The notes beneath the pieces were generated by a model, which saw nothing but the letters and a program-made list of their open reading frames with translations, was not told the DNA's origin and did no database searches. A DNA stretch of 48,868 bases, from positions 1 to 48,868 of IMG/VR virus record IMGVR_UViG_3300023174_000249; one strand, given 5' to 3'. The translations under genes were made by a program, and so were the position numbers. Each line of letters starts with the position of its first letter. Position 1 is the first letter of the stretch. The stretch is from a virus. Below, in pieces: positions 1 to 7,490 of the stretch.

Positions 1-78
1 CCTGACTTTTCAAAAGTGCATGGTAGCTTAGTGAATAACGAAGCGTATAAGGTACAGCCACCAAATACATTTTATTAA
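1..78 (+). CDS. 3' end of an upstream gene, possibly the N-terminal half of RNA polymerase beta
   Basis: An open frame runs from the window edge to a TAA at 76-78 and encodes the last 25 residues of a protein ending in PPNTFY. Only 2 bases separate its stop from the next ATG, so the two genes are probably co-transcribed and translationally coupled. The next gene starts partway into the beta subunit, so this gene may encode the missing N-terminal half. That identity is inferred from position only; 25 residues are too few to recognise a family. Confidence 0.6.
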   Translation, partial: PDFSKVHGSLVNNEAYKVQPPNTFY

Positions 79-80
79 CG

Positions 81-3000
81 ATGCCTCTGCATTTTAAAAA
101 AGCCTTTGCCCTCAGGGATAACAAAATCCAAGAAGTCGACGATAATGAAGTCGATGTAGAGTTATTGTCGTCTAATAACTTTTTCAGTACGCATATTAAT
201 TTAATTCCTATGCATTCAGCAGTGCAGGGTCCTCGTTTGTTTTATGGTGCTCGCTTTTATAACCAAGCGTTACCTCTTGTAAATCCTGACGCGCCACTTG
301 TACAGAATTTGGATTCGCAGGATAAGGATGGGCAGTCATTCGATGAAAAGCTAGGCAAGATAGCTGGTTCAGTAATTGCGGATGATGATGGCGAGGTTGT
401 TGATTTAACTAATGATTTTGTAAAGCTGAGGAAGGCGGACGGCTCCATTAAATCATTCGACCTTTATAATAATTTTCCGTTTAACAGAAAATCAGTTTCA
501 GGCACCTCAACTGTTTTAATAAAAAGAGATGGTGCTATTTCTAAATATAATATTGAAGACTATGTTTTTGAAAAAGGAGATCGTGTACTGTCCTATGATA
601 CAGAAAACAAGAAATCTGCCTGGCAGGAGGTAACAGCGTATTTAAAGCACACTAACGACAAAAAACTTTATACAGTCGCATTTGAATCCGGGAGATCTGT
701 CACAGTCACTGAGGATCATAGCCTATTAACGTTAGACAGAAACTGTAACATTGTTCCTGTGTATCCTTTGGATTGCATAGTTAACCGTACCAAATCCCCG
801 GTTGCCTTCGGTAATATAGAAGAAACAGGGGGAGAAAAGGATAGAGATTTAGGTACCTTAGTGGGGTTATATTTGGCTGAGGGCAGTTTAGGGAAGCAAA
901 AGGGTTTAGTTAGCATTGCTGTACAGTCGGAGGTACGCAGCGCAGAAGCTAAGGAGCTTGTAAGGCGCGTATTGGGGGTAAAACCACATGATGCGCTTGT
1001 TAACTGTTCTTTTACTTCCCATGAATTTCAAAGGTTCTTGCGGGATAACTGTGGTTCCGGTAGCAGCAACAAATTTATTAGTAATACAATATTAAGCAAG
1101 TCCCGCGCGTATCTTGAGGGGCTTATATGTGGGTACATGGCTGGCGATGGTTGTTTGTGGGCGGATACAAATGGCGCGTTACAACTTACCGCTGTTACAG
1201 TTTCTAAAAAACTAAGGGACGATTTAGTAGATGTGTTAAATATTCTTGGAGTATTTACTACTCTGTTCGATGTCCCTAGGAGTCACATAAATGACAAATG
1301 GAATGACGGATACGGCTTTCGTATTATCTCCTGCCACGCAAATAAATTAGCCCGTTGGTTTTTTTATAACGATAGACACATTAAATTTAACGCAATAGTT
1401 AAAAGTAAATACAGAGCTTCACCGTTCGAGCACATACCTTTAGTACCAGAAGCTAAAAAGAATCTTTATAAATCTTTTGCCTCAAAGGTGCCGCATTTCG
1501 TATACAAGTCGGCATTTATTGGTGCTGTATCGAAACACAGGCTGACGGCTAGTAAAGGAAACTTTGGTTTACTCGCAAACTCCGACTTGTTATGGGATAA
1601 AATTATTTCCATTGTTCCGGCTCCGTATGAAGCCTTTGTTTATGATTTAGAAGTTAACTCTTCCGAAGCTTTTGCTGTTAACGGTGGGTTGCTAGTGCAT
1701 AACACAGCAATTACGCATAAACCTTTAATTAACAAAGGTGATGTTGTGACCAAGGGACAGATGCTGGCTAAAAGTAACTATACCAGTGACAATGGTTCGT
1801 TGGCATTAGGAGCTAACGCGAGAGTAGGGCTGGTGCCGTTTAAAGGTTATAGTATGGACGACGCTATTGTTGTCAGTAATAGCTTTGCAAAAAGACTTAC
1901 GAGCGATCACTCGTATACGATGGAACAAGACTATGATAATGATGTTAAAGGAGGTCTTAATCATTATGTGTCATTGTTTCCTACACAATTCACTAAGGAT
2001 CAATTAAAGAGATTTGATCCCAGTGGTGTAGTTAAACCTGGTACAGTTGTAAAGCAGGGCGACCCATTAATTTTAGCCACCCGCCCACGTGTCTTTTCAT
2101 CTACTACCGCGCAGCTCGGTAAGCTTTCTAAAGCCATGCGGCAGAGCAGACATGACAGCTCCCAGATTTGGGATTCTGAATTCGATGGTACAGTTACTGA
2201 TGTAGCTAAAACAAAAACGGGCTATAAAGTTATTGTTAAGTCTGAAGCACCTGCGCAGATGGGGGACAAGATTGTTTTTCGTTCCGGGCAGAAAGGTGTT
2301 ATCGCGAATATTCTTTCTGACGATCATATGCCGCGTACGAAGGATGGAGCACCTTTGGAAGTACTGTTAAATCCTCTCGGTATTCCTTGCTATGATAGCG
2401 AGACTGAATTTTTAACGGATACAGGTTGGATTCCTGCTGCAGAAGTCAATGAAGAGCACAAGGTCGCTACCCTAAATACAAAAACTTTTTGTATTGAATT
2501 TCAAAAACCAACAGAAATTCATCATATTCCTTACGAGGGATTGATGTATAAATTCGTTAATCAACAACTAGATATATTAGTTACACCAGAGCATAATCAA
2601 TTCTCGGCCCCGCGCAGTTCACCCAAAATATACGGCAGTATCACTCCCAGTGATTCTGCGGTTTGGCCTCTGTTCGAATTAAATAAAGCAAAGGATATTT
2701 TTGGACAGCCTAGGCGTTACGCCAAGGCTGCTCTATGGCAGGGGCATACTCCGTCTGAATTCTATATTCCCTCGGGAAGCGTTAAATGCAATACTAACAA
2801 ACCCAAAGATGGTTTTTATGTAGATGCGGAAAAATGGGTAAAGTTTATGGGTTGGTATATTTCAGAAGGTAGTGCCTATATAAATAAAGGTAAAAAAGGG
2901 AATAGCTACACAGTAGAGATTTCGCAGTCTCTTATGGCCAATCCAGATAAGTATTCAGAAATAAGCGAGTTGCTAGATTCCATGCCTTTTGACTATGTTT

Positions 3001-4322
3001 ACAAAGGCAAGACTGGCTTTAGAATCTTTCATAAAGGCCTATATGAAAAATTAAGTATTTTGGGGAAAGCTAGAGATAAATACATCCCCAGGGATATACT
3101 TGATCTTAGTCCTAAGTTTCTACATTTATTTTTATCTTGCGCTATCAAAGGAGACGGCAATAAGTACAGTAACGCTAAAACTGGGCATGTAGATTGCTTG
3201 ACTTACACAACAGCGTCTAAAACTCTTGCTGGTAATATTCAAGAAATAACAGCTAAATTAGGTATTTCTGTTAATGTTAAGAAGGAGAATAGAAGGGGAT
3301 GCCAAGCCTGTTACTATCTTTCATTGAAAAAAAGAAGTCCTTTTGTGTGGACTAATTGGTCCGCTAAGACTAAGCAAGCAGACAGACAGGAAGAGGCATG
3401 GATTAGCTACAAAGGGCTGGTACATTGCGTCACAGTTCCAAATGGTGTTTTATTCGTGCGGCGTAATGGTAAAGCTGTTTTTAGTGGCAACTCCCGTGTG
3501 AACAATGGAATCATTTATGAGCTCTTGCTTGGAAAAGCAGCTGCCAAAATGGGACAACCAGTTAAAGTCCCCAGCTTCAATAAACCCGGAGAGAAGTGGT
3601 ATGACTTTGTGGCTAAAACACTGAAGGATAATGACTTGGCAGAAACTGAAGAAGTTTTTGATCCTATGAGCAATAAATTGCTCGAGAACCCCATTACTGT
3701 CGGCGTAGGTCATGTTTTAAAATTACATCATACTTCCGCCAGTAAAGCTTCGGCGCGCGGCCAGGGCGGCTATGATTTAGACCAGCAACCACTAAAAGGT
3801 GGCAGCGAAGCAGCACAAGCTAAAAGGTTATCGGGTTTAGAGGTACACAGTTTATTATCCGCCGGGGCGTATAAAACTCTAAAGGAAGGAGCAACTTTAA
3901 GAGGACAAAAAAACGATGAATACTGGAGAGCTTTACGCCAAGGTTATCAACCCAAACCGCCCGGAGCACCCTTTGCCTGGGAGAAATTTCAAACTCTACT
4001 TACTGGTGCTGGGCTGCAAGCCAGAAAAGTTGATGGCGGTAAATTACGTCTTGGGCCGTTTACAGATGATGATTTAGATAAACGTGGAGCTGTAGATATT
4101 AAGTCTGGCGACTTGGTTGATATGAATACTATGGACCCAGTTCCGGGTGGTTTGTTTGATCAATCAGTAGTTGGTAATAATAAGTGGGGTAAGATTTCGT
4201 TACCTTTTAAAGTACCGAATCCTGCATTTGAACCTGCAGTACGTCACTTGCTGGGTTTGACTGAAAAAGAACTTAGGGGTATTATGTCTGGACAAATGGA
4301 GCTGCCCGCGCACCTGCGATGA
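81..4322 (+). CDS. rpoB: RNA polymerase beta subunit, C-terminal part, with two inteins
   Basis: The 1413-residue precursor should splice to about 641 residues. Extein motifs are those of cellular RpoB: PMHSAVQGPRLFYGARF and QALPLV near residues 43-66; GYSMDDAIVVS near 590; MGDKIVFRSGQKGV near 725-740, holding the two conserved active-site lysines; LNPLGIP then SRVNNG, split by intein 2; and the GGSEAAQAKRLSGLEVHSL segment near 1250. The end, GLTEKELRGIMSGQ, is degenerate. The N-terminal half of beta (lobes, first half of the fork region) is absent and is probably encoded just upstream, as in phages with split polymerase subunits. Inteins occupy residues 138-541 and 770-1137. The ATG at 81 follows the previous stop by 2 bases, without a clear Shine-Dalgarno. 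It should pair with the beta-prime fragments at 5879 and 10840. Confidence 0.93.
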   Translation: MPLHFKKAFALRDNKIQEVDDNEVDVELLSSNNFFSTHINLIPMHSAVQGPRLFYGARFYNQALPLVNPDAPLVQNLDSQDKDGQSFDEKLGKIAGSVIADDDGEVVDLTNDFVKLRKADGSIKSFDLYNNFPFNRKSVSGTSTVLIKRDGAISKYNIEDYVFEKGDRVLSYDTENKKSAWQEVTAYLKHTNDKKLYTVAFESGRSVTVTEDHSLLTLDRNCNIVPVYPLDCIVNRTKSPVAFGNIEETGGEKDRDLGTLVGLYLAEGSLGKQKGLVSIAVQSEVRSAEAKELVRRVLGVKPHDALVNCSFTSHEFQRFLRDNCGSGSSNKFISNTILSKSRAYLEGLICGYMAGDGCLWADTNGALQLTAVTVSKKLRDDLVDVLNILGVFTTLFDVPRSHINDKWNDGYGFRIISCHANKLARWFFYNDRHIKFNAIVKSKYRASPFEHIPLVPEAKKNLYKSFASKVPHFVYKSAFIGAVSKHRLTASKGNFGLLANSDLLWDKIISIVPAPYEAFVYDLEVNSSEAFAVNGGLLVHNTAITHKPLINKGDVVTKGQMLAKSNYTSDNGSLALGANARVGLVPFKGYSMDDAIVVSNSFAKRLTSDHSYTMEQDYDNDVKGGLNHYVSLFPTQFTKDQLKRFDPSGVVKPGTVVKQGDPLILATRPRVFSSTTAQLGKLSKAMRQSRHDSSQIWDSEFDGTVTDVAKTKTGYKVIVKSEAPAQMGDKIVFRSGQKGVIANILSDDHMPRTKDGAPLEVLLNPLGIPCYDSETEFLTDTGWIPAAEVNEEHKVATLNTKTFCIEFQKPTEIHHIPYEGLMYKFVNQQLDILVTPEHNQFSAPRSSPKIYGSITPSDSAVWPLFELNKAKDIFGQPRRYAKAALWQGHTPSEFYIPSGSVKCNTNKPKDGFYVDAEKWVKFMGWYISEGSAYINKGKKGNSYTVEISQSLMANPDKYSEISELLDSMPFDYVYKGKTGFRIFHKGLYEKLSILGKARDKYIPRDILDLSPKFLHLFLSCAIKGDGNKYSNAKTGHVDCLTYTTASKTLAGNIQEITAKLGISVNVKKENRRGCQACYYLSLKKRSPFVWTNWSAKTKQADRQEEAWISYKGLVHCVTVPNGVLFVRRNGKAVFSGNSRVNNGIIYELLLGKAAAKMGQPVKVPSFNKPGEKWYDFVAKTLKDNDLAETEEVFDPMSNKLLENPITVGVGHVLKLHHTSASKASARGQGGYDLDQQPLKGGSEAAQAKRLSGLEVHSLLSAGAYKTLKEGATLRGQKNDEYWRALRQGYQPKPPGAPFAWEKFQTLLTGAGLQARKVDGGKLRLGPFTDDDLDKRGAVDIKSGDLVDMNTMDPVPGGLFDQSVVGNNKWGKISLPFKVPNPAFEPAVRHLLGLTEKELRGIMSGQMELPAHLR
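492..1703 (+). other. Intein 1 in RNA polymerase beta (Ser1 class, LAGLIDADG endonuclease)
   Basis: Residues 138-541 of the precursor (404 aa). The N-terminal block reads SVSGTSTVLIKRDG with Ser as residue 1. The TxxH block is TEDHSLL. The C-terminal blocks are FVYDLEVNSSEAFAVNGG and LLVHN, followed by Thr as +1 nucleophile. Two LAGLIDADG motifs, LVGLYLAEGSL (about 257-270) and LEGLICGYMAGDGCL (about 345-359), keep Glu and Asp, so the homing endonuclease may be active. The extein junction falls in the stretch equivalent to bacterial RSNQNTCINQRP. The first residue could instead be Ser140, but Ser138 fits the usual block spacing. Confidence 0.9.
2388..3491 (+). other. Intein 2 in RNA polymerase beta
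   Basis: Residues 770-1137 (368 aa), starting CYDSETEFLTDTGW and ending FSGN before Ser1138. The TxxH block is TPEHNQF; the C-terminal helper block is VHCVTVPNGVLFVRRNG. Endonuclease-type motifs are FMGWYISEGSAY (about 922-933) and FLSCAIKGDGN (about 1017-1027). The penultimate residue is Gly rather than the common His. Removal joins LNPLGIP to SRVNNG, restoring the invariant beta motif LNPLGVPSRMN. That exact reconstruction is strong evidence for the boundaries. Confidence 0.95.
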
Positions 4323-4349
4323 AGTGCAATACGCATTATTATTGTGCTA

Positions 4350-4355
4350 TATAAT
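4350..4355 (+). promoter_or_regulatory. Possible -10 box before the lipoprotein gene
   Basis: TATAAT lies 58 bases upstream of the ATG at 4413. No good -35 box is seen at the expected distance, so this is a weak call. The leader from about 4381 to 4412 is rich in A and C and should be unstructured. Confidence 0.35.
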
Positions 4356-4412
4356 TACGATGGCTAGTATTACGTACTAAGCCAAAATAAACGCAAACCA
4401 AAAACAAACACA

Positions 4413-4580
4413 ATGAAAAACATCGTCATTCCATTGCTGGTCATCGCCAGCCTGACTGGTCTAGTGAGCTGCGATAGTAAGAAACTCTTCAAGGCCCCCG
4501 CCGGGTACATGGTCATCCCGGTTTACAAGGAGGACATTGAAAAGGCTGCGGACCAGGCTGTACAAGCGGCCCAGAAGTAA
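4413..4580 (+). CDS. Small lipoprotein, possible outer spanin
   Basis: A 55-residue protein starting MKNIVIPLLVIASLTGLVSC. It has a short positive N-terminus, a hydrophobic core and the lipobox LVSC with Cys20, so it should be exported, cleaved and lipidated. The mature part is about 36 residues (DSKKLFKAPAGYMVIPVYKE, then a helical, Ala-rich end). The next gene encodes a helical protein with a hydrophobic N-terminus; such neighbours can be outer and inner spanins that fuse host membranes at lysis. That role is a guess, and the usual inner-before-outer order is reversed. Codons are richer in G+C than in neighbouring polymerase genes, which may mean transfer or high expression. The leader is A/C-rich without a Shine-Dalgarno. 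Confidence 0.72.
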   Translation: MKNIVIPLLVIASLTGLVSCDSKKLFKAPAGYMVIPVYKEDIEKAADQAVQAAQK

Positions 4581-4613
4581 TCACCACAAGCAACACAAAC
4601 ACAAATATATCCT

Positions 4614-5006
4614 ATGAAACAATACATCAGTAACATACTTCTGCTCGCCTCCGCCGCCCTCTCCACGGACCCACAAGTCCTAACCGCGCGCCGCGAAGGT
4701 GTCGAAAAGATCCGCGAGGCAAAGGCCGAAGCGAAAGAGCTCAAAAAGAGCTCGTGCGCGCGCCGCAGGGAAATCAAGAACCTTCACAAGCAGGAACGCG
4801 CTGCTGTGAAGGCCAAACAGAAAAGCGAGTTCTCGCTTCTCGTTGAGGAGCAAAAGCTCGCGCAGCAGGCTCAGGCCAAGGTCATCGAATCCAGAAAGGA
4901 TGAGATGATCGCGGATTTGCACAAGGTTCGCAGGGACCAGAGCGAGAAGATCGCAAGAGCAAACGCCTATGTCTATCCGACAGAGGCGGCTGCGGCTGCA
5001 GGATAA
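4614..5006 (+). CDS. Helical Lys/Glu/Ala-rich protein with hydrophobic N-terminus, possible inner-spanin-like
   Basis: 130 residues. An N-terminal hydrophobic stretch (YISNILLLASAALS, about 4-17) resembles a signal peptide or short anchor. Residues 25-115 are strongly charged and probably one long helix or coiled coil (REAKAEAKELKK, QERAAVKAKQKSE). The tail is Ala-rich. It lies 33 bases after the lipoprotein gene, shares its A/C-rich leader style and G+C-rich codons, and is followed by a strong terminator, so the pair looks like a small operon. I do not recognise the family. A spanin role is possible but the hydrophobic segment is short; a periplasmic or internal virion protein is equally possible. 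Confidence 0.7.
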   Translation: MKQYISNILLLASAALSTDPQVLTARREGVEKIREAKAEAKELKKSSCARRREIKNLHKQERAAVKAKQKSEFSLLVEEQKLAQQAQAKVIESRKDEMIADLHKVRRDQSEKIARANAYVYPTEAAAAAG

Positions 5007-5017
5007 ATGCAGCTTGA

Positions 5018-5053
5018 AAAATAAAAGCGGGGATCACTCTCCGCTTTTATTTT
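5018..5053. terminator. Bidirectional rho-independent terminator
   Basis: A 13-bp perfect stem (AAAATAAAAGCGG at 5018-5030 with its complement at 5041-5053) closes a 10-base loop. The A-rich left arm and T-rich right arm give a U-tract in both directions. It can end transcription of the + strand pair ending at 5006 and of the minus-strand group ending at 5084. Confidence 0.88.
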
Positions 5054-5083
5054 ATTTGTCAGATCTTTTTTAGCTATCAGGTG

Positions 5084-5353
5084 TTAGTTAAATGAATCTG
5101 CAATTGCTTTAGGTGCGTAGTAACCTCCTAATGCAGCGCCTCCGCCAGCGCCTCCCAGTAACCCAGAAGCCATAAGTATCAACTGAGTTAAATTTTTATT
5201 CATTGCTAAAAATTTTCTAGCTGGTATATCTTTGAAAACTCTTCTAATTGGTTTACGTAAAATTTTACTAACAGGTTCGCTTGCTAAGTCGCCAGCAAGC
5301 ATTCCAGCTCCTCCAAAGCCAACGGCTCCGGCAGCGCCAAGAGGAAGTCCCAA
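5084..5353 (-). CDS. Gly/Ala-rich small membrane-type protein, probably the 3' part of a broken gene
   Basis: The open frame of up to 89 residues starts from a TTG (MGLPLGAAGAVGFGGAGMLAG) and ends YYAPKAIADSFN. It has two Gly/Ala-rich hydrophobic segments (about 1-22 and 57-78) around a basic stretch (ILRKPIRRVFKDIP). Upstream in the same frame, past a single TAA at 5390-5392, is a 31-residue start whose sequence matches the N-terminus of the neighbouring minus-strand protein. It therefore looks like one ancestral gene cut by a nonsense codon. Independent initiation at the TTG cannot be ruled out. Function is unknown. Confidence 0.5.
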   Translation of the reverse strand: MGLPLGAAGAVGFGGAGMLAGDLASEPVSKILRKPIRRVFKDIPARKFLAMNKNLTQLILMASGLLGGAGGGAALGGYYAPKAIADSFN

Positions 5354-5389
5354 ACCTAACCTTAAAAACGTATTATTACTTTTAGGGGT

Positions 5390-5485
5390 TTATTTATCTT
5401 TTTTAACTAAATCTAGAATATCAGCCTGTAGCTCTGCTTTCTTGATAAGATAAGCGGCGCTAGCTAATTTTTCGGTTTGCTTCAT
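5390..5485 (-). CDS. 31-residue peptide, N-terminal remnant similar to the adjacent gene
   Basis: ATG at 5485 to TAA at 5390 encodes MKQTEKLASAAYLIKKAE, then a short acidic/basic tail. It matches the start of the neighbouring protein (MNQIEKLASAHYLIKKAK), showing a duplication. Its ATG overlaps the upstream TGA (ATGA), so it is translationally coupled. After the stop the same frame continues into the Gly-rich 89-residue frame, so it may be the front of a disrupted gene rather than a separate peptide. Confidence 0.5.
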   Translation of the reverse strand: MKQTEKLASAAYLIKKAELQADILDLVKKDK

Positions 5486-5811
5486 GGTGTAATAGCTGTT
5501 GTCAATTTGTCAGCTGGTTTTTTAGCTATCAGGTATTTACTTTTCGATTCTCTGCCTTTTTGTGAAATGTCTTTTAGGATTAATTCCAATCCTTTTACTA
5601 AATCTTGCTGGGTTGTAGCACCGCCTGTATTATAACCTGTATTATAACCTCTGTTGTATCCTGCGCGGTCGCCAATAACCCCACCAACAACGCCGCCAGT
5701 CGCCACTCCCGAACCAAGAAGGCCTAAAGATTTCAATACTGCCATAAGTTGTCCACTCTTGGCTTTTTTAATTAAATAGTGAGCACTTGCTAGTTTTTCG
5801 ATTTGATTCAT
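5482..5811 (-). CDS. Small protein with glycine-zipper-like segment and YNTG repeats
   Basis: 109 residues from the ATG at 5811; a longer frame exists, but this start has a well-placed promoter upstream. The N-terminal MNQIEKLASAHYLIKKAKSG is followed by a hydrophobic Gly-rich segment (LLGSGVATGGVVGGVIG, about 40-56), then RGYNTGYNTGG encoded by a 12-bp tandem repeat, then a basic C-terminal helix. This composition fits a membrane-inserting or internal virion peptide, but the family is not recognised. It is the first gene of the leftward group and its stop overlaps the next ATG. Confidence 0.68.
   Translation of the reverse strand: MNQIEKLASAHYLIKKAKSGQLMAVLKSLGLLGSGVATGGVVGGVIGDRAGYNRGYNTGYNTGGATTQQDLVKGLELILKDISQKGRESKSKYLIAKKPADKLTTAITP
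5624..5647. repeat. 12-bp tandem repeat, two copies
   Basis: CCTGTATTATAA occurs twice head to tail and encodes the repeated GYNT units of the minus-strand protein. A diverged third unit follows. Confidence 0.85.
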
Positions 5812-5824
5812 GCTATGTAATATG

Positions 5825-5852
5825 TTGTTAAACCCTAACACTGTACTATAAT
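5825..5852 (+). promoter_or_regulatory. Sigma70-like promoter for the beta-prime N-terminal gene
   Basis: TTGTTA (5825-5830), 16-bp spacer, TATAAT (5847-5852). Predicted start near 5859, giving a 20-base leader to the ATG at 5879. The -10 box overlaps the -10 box of the opposing promoter. Confidence 0.6.
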
Positions 5853-5873
5853 ACAAACAACAAATACAGTCAA
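5845..5873 (-). promoter_or_regulatory. Sigma70-like promoter for the minus-strand group
   Basis: On the minus strand, TTGACT (5873-5868), 17-bp spacer, TATAGT (5850-5845). Predicted start near 5838, 27 bases before the ATG at 5811. It shares its -10 bases with the rightward promoter, so the two probably exclude one another. Confidence 0.6.
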
Positions 5874-5878
5874 AAAAA

Positions 5879-7009
5879 ATGCAACAAGCAGAAATACCTC
5901 TCACAGGTCCAGCGGCAATTCAATATGCGTTATCTAAAATTAATTTAGATGGGCTAAGAGAAAAGCATCTGCAGATCATTAGGTCTGGCGCTAAAAGCAA
6001 AAGAACAAAGTCGGTGCAGGCACTGAACACTATCGAAGGATTGAAAAGAAATGACCTGACGCCTGATAAACTTCTGGTTGGAAATGTTCCTGTAATACCT
6101 CCTGCGTTTCGTCCATTCAGTGTAGTCGGCAACACCTTTGTTCCCGGGGATGCAAACGAGTTGTACAGAGACTTGTTTCAGTATAGAGATATGCACAATG
6201 AAACCGAATCTATTTTGGGTGCTAAAGGATCAGCACAAGCAAAGCTAGATTTATATGATACTGTAAAAGCACTATATGGTTACGGAACTCCTATAGCTCC
6301 TAAAACCAAGCAAAGGGGCGTGGCCGGATTTTTAACACAAGTTACAGGCACTAACCCCAAGTATAGTTATTTTCAACGTAAACTAGTTTCCAAACCGCAG
6401 GACTCTGTAAGTCGCGGAACTATTGCTGTCGACCCTGATTTATCATTAGATGAGATTGGCGTACCTTTAACTATGGCATGGACTATGTATGCGCCATACA
6501 TACAAAGACGCTTGGTGCAGAATGGTATGAGTCCGTCCTCTGCATTACAAAATATTAAAGATAGAACTGACTATGCCAGAAAAGCTTTGGACCGGGAAGT
6601 CGGAGAACGTCCAGTGATTTATTCTAGAGCACCTTCATGGCATAAGTTCAATGTGCTTGCTGGTAGACCTAAACTTATTGAAGGTAATACCATTGCAATT
6701 AATCCATTAGTTACGACAGGGTTAAACGCTGACTTCGATGGTGACGCTATGAATTTACATGTTCCTAGTCAGCCTGAAGCAGTAGATGAAGCTTGGAAAA
6801 AACTAATGCCATCTAAAATGTTATTTTCTATTAGAGATCAAGATCAGGTTGTCCCTATTCCCAAACAGGAACTTGTTCTTGGGTTGTACACAGCCAATCG
6901 ACGTGAATCTAAAGCATCGCACGTATTCGATAATGAAGAAGACGCGTTGAAAGCTATTCGAACTGGCGGTATAAGTTTATCAGATGAAATTGAAATCCGC
7001 GCAAAGTAA
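5879..7009 (+). CDS. rpoC: RNA polymerase beta-prime subunit, N-terminal catalytic part
   Basis: 376 residues. It carries the universal catalytic motif NADFDGDAMNLHVP at 283-296, with the three Mg-binding aspartates D285, D287 and D289. Upstream are the conserved PVIPPAFRPF (about 70-80), DANELYRDLFQYR, RKLVSKPQDSVSRGTI (the RVDYSGRSVI-like block) and RPVIYSRAPSWHKFNVLAGRP blocks. It begins at a point equivalent to about residue 180-190 of E. coli RpoC, so the N-terminal zinc ribbon and start of the clamp are missing. It stops soon after LVLGLYTANR. The next part of the subunit is encoded 3.8 kb away at 10840. ATG 5879 follows an A-rich leader. No intein is present. Confidence 0.95.
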   Translation: MQQAEIPLTGPAAIQYALSKINLDGLREKHLQIIRSGAKSKRTKSVQALNTIEGLKRNDLTPDKLLVGNVPVIPPAFRPFSVVGNTFVPGDANELYRDLFQYRDMHNETESILGAKGSAQAKLDLYDTVKALYGYGTPIAPKTKQRGVAGFLTQVTGTNPKYSYFQRKLVSKPQDSVSRGTIAVDPDLSLDEIGVPLTMAWTMYAPYIQRRLVQNGMSPSSALQNIKDRTDYARKALDREVGERPVIYSRAPSWHKFNVLAGRPKLIEGNTIAINPLVTTGLNADFDGDAMNLHVPSQPEAVDEAWKKLMPSKMLFSIRDQDQVVPIPKQELVLGLYTANRRESKASHVFDNEEDALKAIRTGGISLSDEIEIRAK

Positions 7010-7021
7010 GCATTACTTTCC

Positions 7022-7050
7022 TTGCCTATTTTTAAAACATCACTTATAAT
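7022..7050 (+). promoter_or_regulatory. Sigma70-like promoter giving a nearly leaderless mRNA
   Basis: TTGCCT (7022-7027), 17-bp spacer, TATAAT (7045-7050). The expected start near 7057 is only about 3 bases before the ATG at 7060, leaving no room for a Shine-Dalgarno. Confidence 0.6.
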
Positions 7051-7059
7051 ACTTTACTT

Positions 7060-7488
7060 ATGTCAAACTACGACGAAAAGATTGCCCGCATATCAGAGCT
7101 TACCTCTATGTTAAAAAAAGCTTTTCAGCCGATGCCAGCTATGGCCGCGCCTGGCGGTGCTCCTCCTGCGGACCCTAACGCAGCTGCGGCTGCTGGCGCT
7201 CCTCCGATGGACCCTGCGATGATGGCCGCAGCGGGTGGTGATCCTAATGCAGCTCCTCCTGCGGGCGACCCCGCGCAGATGGAAGCTATGTTATCTGAAA
7301 TGATGGCGGCTATCGAGCAAATGGCCGGGGCTATGGAACAACAAGGACAACTGGTGGGACAACTACAGCAGCAATTACAGCAAGTACAACAAGAGCATAT
7401 GCAAATGGGGTCGCAGATGCAAATGATGGAAAAAGCATTAAAAGATTCTATGTCCCCCATGGAAGGTGTACCTGCAGAAGCAATGTGA
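7060..7488 (+). CDS. Low-complexity Pro/Ala/Met/Gln-rich protein
   Basis: 142 residues. A helical N-terminus (MSNYDEKIARISELTSMLKKAF) is followed by a Pro/Gly/Ala-rich middle with repeated DPNAA/DPAMM units (about 25-75). Then comes a Met/Gln-rich helix likely to form a coiled coil (MEAMLSEMMAAIEQMAG and QLQQQLQQVQQEHMQ, about 75-128). No enzyme motif is visible. It opens the cassette between the two beta-prime fragments and has its own promoter. A virion linker or assembly protein is possible, but the function is unknown. Confidence 0.75.
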   Translation: MSNYDEKIARISELTSMLKKAFQPMPAMAAPGGAPPADPNAAAAAGAPPMDPAMMAAAGGDPNAAPPAGDPAQMEAMLSEMMAAIEQMAGAMEQQGQLVGQLQQQLQQVQQEHMQMGSQMQMMEKALKDSMSPMEGVPAEAM

Positions 7489-7490
7489 TT

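Noticed and set aside
4614-5006. Firm call of inner spanin.
   Set aside because: The N-terminal hydrophobic stretch is short and gene order is reversed relative to usual spanin pairs, so it is kept as a possibility only.
5812-5904. Longer minus-strand frame starting at 5904.
   Set aside because: The extension overlaps the beta-prime start and the divergent promoters and is Cys/Phe-rich nonsense; the ATG at 5811 has a promoter at the right distance.
7003-7019. Small palindrome at the end of the beta-prime N-terminal gene.
   Set aside because: A 7-bp A/T-rich stem with a 3-base loop and no clean U-tract is too weak to call a terminator.
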